10,744 nt of DNA from Streptosporangiaceae bacterium (GTDB lineage Bacteria > Actinomycetota > Actinomycetes > Streptosporangiales > Streptosporangiaceae), in the NCBI GenBank assembly GCA_030045175.1, contig JASIBM010000042.1, positions 1-10,744 of the forward strand, read 5' to 3'. The notes beneath the pieces were generated by a model. That model was given only the letters and a program-made list of their open reading frames with translations. It was not told the origin of the DNA and did not search any database. The position numbers and the translations under genes are program-made. This document shows, piece by piece, positions 1 through 8,227 of this stretch; position 1 is the stretch's first letter; each line of letters begins with the position of its first letter.

Positions 1-2541
1 GTGCTCGAGGACCTGCACTGGGCTGATCCCGAGACCCTCGCGATCGTGGAGTACCTGGCCGACAACCTAGCGGGCACTGCCACGGCGTGCGTGGTGACGC
101 TGCGTGACAGCGAGCCGTCGGCTGGCCTGGACGCGGTGCGGTCGATGGCCGCGAGGCGCGCGGTCACCGTCGTGCACGTGCCCAGGCTGGCCGAGCCTGA
201 GGTGCGGCACATGGCGGCCGCGTGCCTGGGCGCCGAGCATCTGCCCGCCACCGTGTCCGGGCTGCTGGCCGACTGTGACGGCCTGCCGTTCGCGGTCGAG
301 GAGGTATTGGCCGCCGCCGCCGCCTCCGGCGAGCTCGTCCGCGGGCCGGCCGGCTGGTACATCGACAGGCAGGTGACGACCGGCGTGCCGGTGTCGATCA
401 CCAGGTCGGTCAGGAACAGGCTCGCGACCCTGGGGCCGAAGGTAAGCGACGTCATCGCGTCGGCCGCGGTGCTCGGCAGGCAGTTCGACTGGACCTTGCT
501 GCCAAGCGTCGCCGACGTGACAGAGGGAGAGGCGCTCGCCGCGCTGCATCAGGCACGCGACCTTCAGCTGATCGAGCCGGTCGACGCCAGCACCAGCAGG
601 TTCCGGTTCCGGCACAGCCTGACCAGGGACGCGATCGTGTCCGAGCTGCTGCCGCCCGAGTCGGCGGGGCGGTCGGCGCGGGCCGCGGCCGCGATCGAAC
701 AGGCGCATCCGGGGCTTGAAGGAAGCTGGTGCGAGCTCGCGGCCGAGCTGCACGAGGCGGCCAGCCATCCCGTGCAGGCCGCTCGCCTGCTGCTCCAGGC
801 CGGCCGCCGGGCCAAGCACCAGGGCGCGCTCAGCAGCGCCCTGACGTTGCTGAGGGACGCGCGCAGGCTGCTCGCGGGCGCGCAGGCCGCTGATCCGATG
901 CTGGGCATCGAGATCGACGAGGTGCTCACCCAGGCGCTCTCCCTGACCGGCGACTACGACGAGCTCGCGCTGCTGGCCAGCCGGCTGATCGCCGAGCTCG
1001 ACCAGGCAGGTGCCGATCCCAGGCGGAAGGCCAGCGTCATGATCACCGTCGCGCGCACCAGGCCGGAGGATCATCCGGACGCCACGGCCGCGCTGCTAGC
1101 GGCGGCTCGCGACATCGCCGACCGCCTCGGTGACGCGTGGCTCGCCAGCTGGGTGGACGCCATCGCCGCGCGCTGCGCGCTTGACTCGGGCGACCTCGAC
1201 CTCGCCGACGAGCTGGCACACCGGTCGCTGGCGTTCGCGGACGCCGCGGGGACCGCTGGCCGGGCGGCGGACCTCGCGATCGACTCGCTGGAGGTGATCG
1301 GGCGCCGGGAGCAGGTGCGCGACATCTGCGCCGCCCGCGACGCCTATGCGCGGGCCTACCGGCTGGCCTGCCAGGACGGCCTGGCCGTGCGGCGGATCAG
1401 CGTGCTGCACGAGCTTGGCGCGATCGACCTGCTTGAAAGCGGTGACACCGAACGGCTGAGCGAGGCGCTGAAGCTGGCGCACCAGGCGGGCGCGATCTCG
1501 CTGGCGACGCACATCGAGCTCCAGCTCGCGAACTTCTGGAGCCTCGGGACCGAACTGGATCGCGCGCTTGAGCTGGCTCGCAGCTGCGAGCTGACCGCGG
1601 CCAGGATCGGGGCGAAGCGGATGGAGGTGATGGCGCTTGGCATCCAGGCATTCGCGCACGGGATCAGGGCCGACCGCCGGGCGGCTGAGCGGGCGATAGA
1701 GCAGTCCGAGCGCGTGCTGCCCGGCGATCCCGAGGTGCTCTTCGGCCTGTGGGGCATGCGCGTGACCGTCTCGCTGTTCGAGGATGACATCTCGCGGGCG
1801 CTCGCGGAGATCTGCCGTGCAAAGGCTTACGGAGAGCAGGTGGCGCGGCGGGTGCCGGCCGGGCTATGCCCGGGTTACTCCCCGTTCTCGCCCGTGCAGG
1901 CGCCGCTGAACTCCCCGCGCCGGGTCTGGGGCTGGCTCGTGCTGCTCCAGGCGGTCACCGGGGAGGACGGCGACGCCGCGCTGCGCTCGGCCCGTGCCTG
2001 GAGCGCGGGCCTGGGCTGGAACCTGGGGTGCATGGATTACGCCGAGGCCGTGCTCGAGGGCCGCGCAGGGAACCGGCAGCGAGCCGAGGCGCTTGCTGAG
2101 CAGGGCAGCGCCAAGTTGCGCCCGTTCGCGCCCTGGTGGAACCACCTCGTCAGGCGGCTGGTGGCCCAGGCAGCCTTCGATGATGGCTGGGGCCAGCCGG
2201 CCGACTGGCTGCGCGAGGCGGCAGGGGAGTTCGAGGCCGATGGCCACGACCGCCTCGCCGCGGCGTGCCGTGGCATGCTGCGCCGGGCCGGCCAGCGGGT
2301 GCCGCGAGCTGGCCGCGGCACCGCGAGGGTCCCGCCCCAGATGCGCCGGCTCGGCATCACCAGCCGCGAGATGGACGTGTTCCTGCTAGTCGCGCAGGGC
2401 CTGTCGAACGCCGAGATCGGCACGCGGCTGTTCATCTCGCCCAAGACCGTCGAGACGCACATCGCAAGCCTGATCGCCAAGACGGGCCAGGCGGGGCGCC
2501 GCGAGCTTGTCGCGCACGCGGCTCGGCTCGCATCGTCCTGA
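1..2541 (+). CDS. LAL-type LuxR family transcriptional regulator, N-terminus cut by window edge
   Basis: This is a large ATP-binding regulator (LAL/MalT-like, STAND-type) that would bind DNA through a C-terminal LuxR helix-turn-helix after nucleotide and probably ligand control. The first visible residues, LEDLHWAD, match the Walker B motif of this family, so the first codon in the window is not the true start; the Walker A part lies upstream. After the rest of the ATPase domain (to about residue 120) come a winged-helix-like part (about 130-230, containing RFRHSLTRDAI) and a long alpha-helical, TPR-like middle (about 240-760). The C-terminal HTH is residues 781-846 and contains LTSREMDVF-like ITSREMDVF, GLSNAEIGTRLFISPKTVETH and the recognition-helix region. 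The gene ends in TGA at 2539. The sigma factor gene begins 191 bases downstream on the same strand. The inducer and target genes cannot be told from the sequence. Confidence 0.93.
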   Translation: MLEDLHWADPETLAIVEYLADNLAGTATACVVTLRDSEPSAGLDAVRSMAARRAVTVVHVPRLAEPEVRHMAAACLGAEHLPATVSGLLADCDGLPFAVEEVLAAAAASGELVRGPAGWYIDRQVTTGVPVSITRSVRNRLATLGPKVSDVIASAAVLGRQFDWTLLPSVADVTEGEALAALHQARDLQLIEPVDASTSRFRFRHSLTRDAIVSELLPPESAGRSARAAAAIEQAHPGLEGSWCELAAELHEAASHPVQAARLLLQAGRRAKHQGALSSALTLLRDARRLLAGAQAADPMLGIEIDEVLTQALSLTGDYDELALLASRLIAELDQAGADPRRKASVMITVARTRPEDHPDATAALLAAARDIADRLGDAWLASWVDAIAARCALDSGDLDLADELAHRSLAFADAAGTAGRAADLAIDSLEVIGRREQVRDICAARDAYARAYRLACQDGLAVRRISVLHELGAIDLLESGDTERLSEALKLAHQAGAISLATHIELQLANFWSLGTELDRALELARSCELTAARIGAKRMEVMALGIQAFAHGIRADRRAAERAIEQSERVLPGDPEVLFGLWGMRVTVSLFEDDISRALAEICRAKAYGEQVARRVPAGLCPGYSPFSPVQAPLNSPRRVWGWLVLLQAVTGEDGDAALRSARAWSAGLGWNLGCMDYAEAVLEGRAGNRQRAEALAEQGSAKLRPFAPWWNHLVRRLVAQAAFDDGWGQPADWLREAAGEFEADGHDRLAAACRGMLRRAGQRVPRAGRGTARVPPQMRRLGITSREMDVFLLVAQGLSNAEIGTRLFISPKTVETHIASLIAKTGQAGRRELVAHAARLASS

Positions 2542-2564
2542 CGCGGTCCTGGCGCACGGCCGCG

Positions 2565-2593
2565 TTAACTCAGGTCGGGGCGCGCGATATCTC
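2565..2593 (+). promoter_or_regulatory. candidate sigma-70-type promoter for the ECF sigma gene
   Basis: TTAACT at 2565-2570 and TATCTC at 2588-2593 are separated by 17 bases, in the 191-base gap between the LuxR-type regulator and the sigma factor gene. Transcription would start near 2600 and give a leader of about 130 bases. The match is moderate and was found by eye. I see no SigR-type element (GGGAAT-N18-GTT) in this gap, so autoregulation from here is not supported. Confidence 0.35.
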
Positions 2594-2719
2594 AGGATGC
2601 GCCTGATGCGCGCGAGGCCGGCGATGCACCAGGCTTGATTCATGCGGTTACGGGCTGCACCCCCATCAGCCCGGAGCCAACATGGCAGCCGTGCCAGCGG
2701 ACGCGCCTGGGGGATTGCG

Positions 2720-2726
2720 AAGGAGG
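2720..2726 (+). promoter_or_regulatory. strong ribosome binding site that fixes the sigma factor start
   Basis: AAGGAGG lies 6 bases before GTG at 2733. This favours that GTG over the in-frame ATG at 2682, which has no comparable Shine-Dalgarno sequence. Confidence 0.85.
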
Positions 2727-2732
2727 TATCTC

Positions 2733-3386
2733 GTGACAACCACCAGCGCGGCTAGCGCCGCAGCGGCCGGGCCAGCCCCGCACGAGCTTCGGGTCAGGTT
2801 CGAGCGGGATGTCATCCCCCTGATGCCCGCGATGTACCCGGCCGCGGTACGGCTGACCCGCAATCACTGCGACGCCGAAGACCTCATCCAGGAGACCTTC
2901 GCGAAGGCCTACGTCGCCTTCCATCAGTTCACGCCGGGCACGAACCTGAGGGCGTGGCTGCACCGCATCCTGGTCACCACGTTCTACAGCACGTGCCGCA
3001 AGCGGCAGCGCCAGCCGGCCGAGCTGCTCTCGGCCGAAGTCAGGGACGATTCCGAGCCCGCCGGTCCCGCGGCGCAGCGGCCCAGGTCGGCGGAGGCCGA
3101 GGCGCTGGACAACATGACCGACTCGGCGGTCATGCGAGCCCTGAGCGACCTGCCGGAGAGCTTCAAGACCGCGGTCTACCTGGCCGACGTGCAGGGCTAT
3201 CGCTACGTCGAGATCGCCGAGATGATGGGCACCCCGCTCGGCACCGTGATGTCACGCGTGCACCGCGGCCGCCAGATGCTGCGGTCCAGGCTCCGTGTCC
3301 GCGTGGTGCCGCTGCCGGTGGCCTCGTCAGGGCTCGCGCCAGCCACGCCCGGCCGCCTGGCCGGCCAGCTACCCCTCGCCGCCTGA
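2733..3386 (+). CDS. ECF sigma factor, SigR/SigH type (ECF12-like), no adjacent anti-sigma gene
   Basis: This is a 217-residue extracytoplasmic-function sigma factor that would direct RNA polymerase to a stress regulon. Region 2 (about residues 22-93) has DAEDLIQETFAKAY and the NLRAWLHRIL segment. Region 4 (about 130-187) has LPESFKTAVYLADVQGY and GTPLGTVMSRVHRGRQMLR, which are strongly reminiscent of Streptomyces SigR and mycobacterial SigH. Those family members respond to thiol oxidation through a zinc-containing anti-sigma factor (RsrA/RshA) encoded just downstream. Here no such gene follows: the next gene is the convergent acs. A short tail of about 30 residues rich in Pro, Ala and Leu follows region 4 and shows no recognisable domain. 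The start is set by AAGGAGG at 2720-2726; an in-frame ATG at 2682 would add 17 residues. It could be a paralogue, with the canonical sigR-rsrA pair elsewhere. I left the symbol empty because orthology to sigR is not proven. Confidence 0.92.
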   Translation: MTTTSAASAAAAGPAPHELRVRFERDVIPLMPAMYPAAVRLTRNHCDAEDLIQETFAKAYVAFHQFTPGTNLRAWLHRILVTTFYSTCRKRQRQPAELLSAEVRDDSEPAGPAAQRPRSAEAEALDNMTDSAVMRALSDLPESFKTAVYLADVQGYRYVEIAEMMGTPLGTVMSRVHRGRQMLRSRLRVRVVPLPVASSGLAPATPGRLAGQLPLAA

Positions 3387-3391
3387 GGCCT

Positions 3392-3429
3392 GCGCGAGCG
3401 AGCCGAAGGCGAGCCGAGCGCGAGCGAGC
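3392..3429 (+). repeat. short direct repeat in low-complexity GCGAGC-rich spacer
   Basis: The 12-mer GCGCGAGCGAGC occurs at 3392-3403 and again at 3418-3429, with GAGCCGA copies between. It lies just after the sigma factor stop codon and before the terminator-like hairpin. Simple GCGAGC runs like this are common in GC-rich actinomycete spacers, so no function is inferred. Confidence 0.55.
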
Positions 3430-3433
3430 GGCA

Positions 3434-3504
3434 GGGCGCCGGCGCCGTCTGGACGTGGGAGCCGGGTTGTGGCGACAAGTCCAGACGGCGCCTTAAGGGC
3501 GCCC
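3434..3504. terminator. long inverted repeat, probable bidirectional terminator
   Basis: A perfect 14-base inner stem pairs 3441-3454 (GGCGCCGTCTGGAC) with 3479-3492, around a 24-base loop. An outer 7-base stem pairs 3434-3440 (GGGCGCC) with 3498-3504. The right arm carries a 5-base bulge, TTAAG, at 3493-3497. It sits between the ends of two convergent genes (sigma factor stop at 3386, acs stop at 3526), where a terminator for both is expected. There is no T-run, which is usual in high-GC actinomycetes. Confidence 0.75.
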
Positions 3505-3525
3505 GTAGGCGAGCGGGAAGACGAG

Positions 3526-5664
<2,139 letters not shown>

Positions 5665-5742
5665 ATATGGCTCGACCTCCAGCCGGAAGGGGGTTGGCGC
5701 TTCCCGCATCGCTGGCCATGCCGGAAGGCTTGGGGCGACTAA

Positions 5743-5769
5743 ATCGTATCGCCGCCGGACAAGACTCAA
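5743..5769 (-). promoter_or_regulatory. candidate acs promoter
   Basis: Reading the - strand, TTGAGT (5769-5764) and TACGAT (5748-5743) are separated by 15 bases. TACGAT fits the actinomycete -10 pattern TANNNT, but the spacer is short. A start near 5736 would give a leader of about 70 bases to the acs ATG at 5664. Confidence 0.35.
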
Positions 5770-5821
5770 CAGACCTGCCGAGCCCCATCCGTCGCAGCGG
5801 CGGGCCGTCTGGCGGGCGCGC

Positions 5822-5849
5822 TTGACATCGCAGGCTACGGCGGTATCTT
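5822..5849 (+). promoter_or_regulatory. strong-looking sigma-70-type promoter upstream of the mannosyltransferase gene
   Basis: A perfect TTGACA at 5822-5827 and TATCTT at 5844-5849 (TANNNT pattern) are separated by 16 bases. Transcription would start near 5856. It is the best housekeeping-type promoter match in the window. It faces away from acs, and the first gene downstream does not begin until 6114. Confidence 0.65.
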
Positions 5850-5855
5850 TCATTG

Positions 5856-6113
5856 GCGCAGCCACGCAGGCGGGCCGCCGCTGGCGGTCGCCGGGCCGGG
5901 CAGGACCTGGAGGGGGCCCAGTCACCAGTAGACAACGAGGGGCGGTCCCGCCTGGGACGCCCATCGGTCCGAAGGCTGCCTGGGCCTCTTCCACGTGGGC
6001 CGCGTCACTACCCCGCCGCTCGCACGCGCGGGCAGGCGATACGGTGGAACTCGTCGGCCACCTGACATCGTTGGACCTGTATTCCCCGCATCTGGCACCA
6101 AGGGCAGGAGAGA
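5856..6113 (+). other. unassigned leader or possible small RNA, part of a 449-base gene gap
   Basis: Between the acs start (5664) and the next gene (6114) lie 449 bases without a convincing gene. The part downstream of the 5822-5849 promoter would be transcribed rightwards as a leader of about 258 bases or as a separate small RNA. One clear hairpin is visible at 5941-5961: GGCG and TCCC, with a bulged G between them, pair with GGGA and CGCC around a GCCT loop. Open frames across this region are Arg/Pro/Ala-rich, have no ribosome binding site and look like shadow frames. I do not recognise a known riboswitch class. Confidence 0.35.
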
Positions 6114-6869
6114 TTGACTTCAGCTGAGCGACGTCCCGGCCCCCTGGGTCCGGTTGCCGTCATCATCCCGACGTACAACGAGCGCGACAACCTCGAGTCG
6201 ATCGCGTCGCGAGTCAGGTCCAATGTCCCAGCCGCCGACATCCTGATCGTCGACGACAACAGCCCGGACGGGACCGGCGAGATCGCCGACAAGCTCGCCG
6301 CGTCGGACTCCCAGATCCACGTGCTGCACCGGGCGGGCAAGGGAGGCCTGGGCGCGGCTTACATCGCCGGCTTCGGCTGGGCCCTGGAACGTGACTACGG
6401 CGTGCTCGTCGAGATGGACGCCGACGGCTCGCACGACCCCAGGGACCTGGTCGCGATGCTGGCCGCGCTCGAGTCGGCCGACCTGGTGATCGGCTCCAGG
6501 TACGTGCCAGGCGGCACGGTGGTGAACTGGCCCAAGTCCAGGGAGGCGCTGTCGCGCGGCGCCAACGCCTACGTCAGGCTGATGCTGCGGATCGGCGTGC
6601 ACGACGCCACCGCGGGCTTTCGCGCCTACCGGGCGCAGACCCTGCGCCAGATCGGCCTGGAGCACGTCGACTCGCGCGGGTACTGCTTCCAGATCGACCT
6701 GACGCTGCGGACCGTCCAGGAGCACCTCAAGGTCGCCGAGGTGCCGATCACCTTCACCGAGCGCGCGCGGGGAGCGAGCAAGATGAGCCGTGCCGTGGTG
6801 GCCGAGGCGCTGCTGCGGGTGACCCAGTGGGGCTTCGCCGGGCTGGTGGGGCGCCGGCGGGGCCGCTAG
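6114..6869 (+). CDS. ppm1: polyprenol monophosphomannose synthase (GT2 family, Ppm1/DPM1-like)
   Basis: This 251-residue GT2 glycosyltransferase transfers mannose from GDP-mannose to polyprenyl phosphate at the cytoplasmic face of the membrane. The product is the lipid-linked donor for protein O-mannosylation and mannosylated lipids. Motifs are IIPTYNERDNL (17-27), VDDNSPDGT (46-54), the metal/nucleotide motif EMDADGSHDP (100-109), GSRY (127-130) and GYCFQIDLT (189-197), then VPITFTERARGASKM (210-224). No C-terminal membrane segments follow, so this is the single-domain form; in mycobacteria the synthase is fused to an Lnt-like acyltransferase, which is not present here. The only reasonable start is TTG at 6114, because the frame is closed by TGA at 6063 and PTYNE lies just downstream. 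AGGAG at 6106-6110 leaves a spacer of only 3 bases. The gene converges on rbpA with a 30-base gap. Confidence 0.93.
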   Translation: MTSAERRPGPLGPVAVIIPTYNERDNLESIASRVRSNVPAADILIVDDNSPDGTGEIADKLAASDSQIHVLHRAGKGGLGAAYIAGFGWALERDYGVLVEMDADGSHDPRDLVAMLAALESADLVIGSRYVPGGTVVNWPKSREALSRGANAYVRLMLRIGVHDATAGFRAYRAQTLRQIGLEHVDSRGYCFQIDLTLRTVQEHLKVAEVPITFTERARGASKMSRAVVAEALLRVTQWGFAGLVGRRRGR

Positions 6870-6899
6870 GCGCCGCGGTCGCTGGACGCCGCCGGCTGG

Positions 6900-7280
6900 C
6901 TAGGCGCTGCGGCGCGCCGCCGAGTCGTCCGCTGGCTCGACCTCGCCGTCGCGCTGGCCCCTGATGATGGCGAGCCGCTCGGCGAGGACCTCTTCCAGGT
7001 CCGCCATCGTGCGCCGCTCCATCAGCATGTCCCAGTGGCTGCGCGGGGGCTTGGCCTTGGCCGTGGTCGGCTGGTCGCCGGTCACGGTCAGCGCGATCGC
7101 GCCGCATACGCGGCATTCCCACTTCGAAGGCACTTCCGCCTCGGCGGCGAACGGCACGCTGAACCGGTGGCCCTTCGGGCAATCAAAGGCCACCTCCTGG
7201 CGCGGTGCCAGGTCGGTGTTACGGTCGTTCTCATAGCTCGTGGCGCCAAGGCGGGTGCCACGTAGTGCGCGTTCGGCCAT
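6900..7280 (-). CDS. rbpA: RNA polymerase-binding protein RbpA
   Basis: RbpA is an actinomycete-specific 126-residue protein that binds RNA polymerase and the principal sigma factor. It stabilises the open complex and supports growth and rifampicin tolerance in Streptomyces and mycobacteria. The sequence shows an N-terminal tail (MAERALRGTRLG), a zinc-type core with Cys34, His38, Cys56 and Cys59 in CPKGH...CRVCG, a basic linker (KAKPPR), and the C-terminal sigma-interaction domain from WDMLMERR (83-90) with the conserved Arg pair 89/90. ATG at 7280 is chosen from GGAGG about 10 bases upstream and the exact family N-terminus; the frame is open further upstream but that stretch is not RbpA-like. 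It is the last gene of the leftward block, with the GDPD gene 131 bases upstream, and it has its own SigR-class promoter. Confidence 0.97.
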   Translation of the reverse strand: MAERALRGTRLGATSYENDRNTDLAPRQEVAFDCPKGHRFSVPFAAEAEVPSKWECRVCGAIALTVTGDQPTTAKAKPPRSHWDMLMERRTMADLEEVLAERLAIIRGQRDGEVEPADDSAARRSA

Positions 7281-7320
7281 ATAGTCCTTGCCTCCGGGCG
7301 CTTGGTCCTCGCATGAGTTC

Positions 7321-7348
7321 CAACGGCAACTACGTGAACAAGATTCCC
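7321..7348 (-). promoter_or_regulatory. SigR-class promoter of rbpA
   Basis: On the - strand GGGAAT (7348-7343), a spacer of exactly 18 bases, and GTTG (7324-7321) reproduce the Streptomyces SigR consensus GGGAAT-N18-GTTG. Transcription would start near 7315, giving a leader of about 35 bases to the rbpA ATG at 7280. SigR control of rbpA is established in Streptomyces coelicolor. Other GGAAT words I found in the window lack a GTT at the right spacing. Confidence 0.85.
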
Positions 7349-7363
7349 TCCTGGCGGTACTCC

Positions 7364-7408
7364 CAACCGCCGGGAGCGCAACCGCCGGGGGCGCGACCGC
7401 CGGGGAGC
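7364..7408 (-). repeat. three tandem 15-base repeats between the GDPD and rbpA genes
   Basis: Three copies of a CAACCGCCGGGAGCG-like unit occupy 7364-7378, 7379-7393 and 7394-7408, differing at a few bases. They lie directly after the GDPD stop (7412) and 16 bases upstream of the -35 element of the rbpA promoter. GGCGGT at 7353-7358 can pair with ACCGCC at 7366-7371 across a 7-base loop, and each repeat carries the same ACCGCC. They could be a terminator for the upstream transcript, an upstream promoter site, or slippage-derived filler. Confidence 0.6.
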
Positions 7409-7411
7409 TTG

Positions 7412-8185
7412 CTAGCCACCCGCGCCGCTCGCGCGCGGGTGCCACTGGCCGCGGCCGGTCAGCACGTCCCGCAGCAGCTCGGTCTGGTCGGTCATGATGC
7501 CGTCCACCCCGAGGTCGAGCAGCGCCGCCATCAGGCTGGCGTCGTTGACCGTCCAGACGTGCACGTGCAGGCCGGCTTCGTGCGCCCGCCTGATCAGCGG
7601 CTTGGTCGCGAGGCCGATCGGAAGCTGGGCGCACCGGACCGACCGGCGGGCGAACGCGGGCGCGAGCACGCGGCCAGGGACGCCCGATCGCAGCGCGGCC
7701 GCCCCTGCGGGCGACGTCGCCATGCAGACCGGCTGGTCAAGCAGCCGCCTGGTCGTGGCCAGCCTGGTCGCGGAGAACGACGTGATGCAGACCCGGTCCC
7801 AGGCGGCGGTCCTGCGGATCAGCTCGGCGAGCGGCCGCGCGGCCGGCGCGTCCTTCACGTCGATGTTGAACCGCACGTCCGGCCACGCGCCGAGCAGGTC
7901 CTCGAGCCTGGGTATCGGGTCGGTGCCGCAGATCCTGGCCGCCGCGACCTCGCTGGCAGGCAGGGCCGCGATCGCCCCCTTCCGGTCGGTGACCCGGTCG
8001 AGCGTCTTGTCGTGGAACGCCACGAGCACGCCATCGGCCGTCGCGTGCGCGTCGGTCTCCAGGTAGGCGTAGCCGAGGCCGACCGCGTGCTCGAAGGCCC
8101 GCCAGGAGTTCTCGGGGAAGTGCCCGGCACCGCCTCGGTGCGCGAACGCGACCGGCGTCGGATGATCAAGGAAGTCGGTCGGCAT
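7412..8185 (-). CDS. glycerophosphodiester phosphodiesterase (GDPD family)
   Basis: This 257-residue GDPD-family TIM-barrel enzyme hydrolyses glycerophosphodiesters to glycerol-3-phosphate and an alcohol. Catalytic signatures are HRGG (16-19), PEN (24-26), the metal ligands in ETDAH (43-47), FHD (57-59) with the second general acid/base His58, NIDVK (107-111), and the C-terminal HVWTVND (209-215) and VDGIMTD (227-233). There is no signal peptide, so a cytosolic place is likely. ATG at 8185 is chosen because GGAGG at 8199-8195 sits 9 bases upstream; the GTG eight codons earlier would overlap that site. It lies 42 bases after the SpoU-type methyltransferase gene and 131 bases before rbpA, so it is probably the last gene of the read-through operon ahead of rbpA's own promoter. 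The substrate cannot be told from the sequence. Confidence 0.93.
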   Translation of the reverse strand: MPTDFLDHPTPVAFAHRGGAGHFPENSWRAFEHAVGLGYAYLETDAHATADGVLVAFHDKTLDRVTDRKGAIAALPASEVAAARICGTDPIPRLEDLLGAWPDVRFNIDVKDAPAARPLAELIRRTAAWDRVCITSFSATRLATTRRLLDQPVCMATSPAGAAALRSGVPGRVLAPAFARRSVRCAQLPIGLATKPLIRRAHEAGLHVHVWTVNDASLMAALLDLGVDGIMTDQTELLRDVLTGRGQWHPRASGAGG

Positions 8186-8227
8186 GGCGTCGTCCCTCCG
8201 GCTGGTCACCCGCTGCCGCTGCTGTTC

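Noticed and set aside
5665..5994. N-terminal extension of acs to 5994
   Set aside because: The extra 110 residues are not ACS-like and the ribosome binding site favours ATG at 5664; the predicted divergent promoters also lie there.
5853..6065. Small + strand open frame (70 codons, TTG start) just after the strong promoter
   Set aside because: Arg/Pro/Gly-rich composition, no ribosome binding site, no known family. I treat the region as leader or RNA instead.
6866..6912. Near-identical CTAGGCGCCGCGG and CTAGGCGCTGCGG around the ppm1 and rbpA stops as a terminator
   Set aside because: The copies are direct rather than inverted; the only pairing (CGCCGC with GCGGCG) is too short to call a terminator.
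7281..7634. N-terminal extension of rbpA into the GDPD gene
   Set aside because: RbpA proteins begin at the MAERALRG motif, and the SigR-class promoter lies inside the would-be extension.
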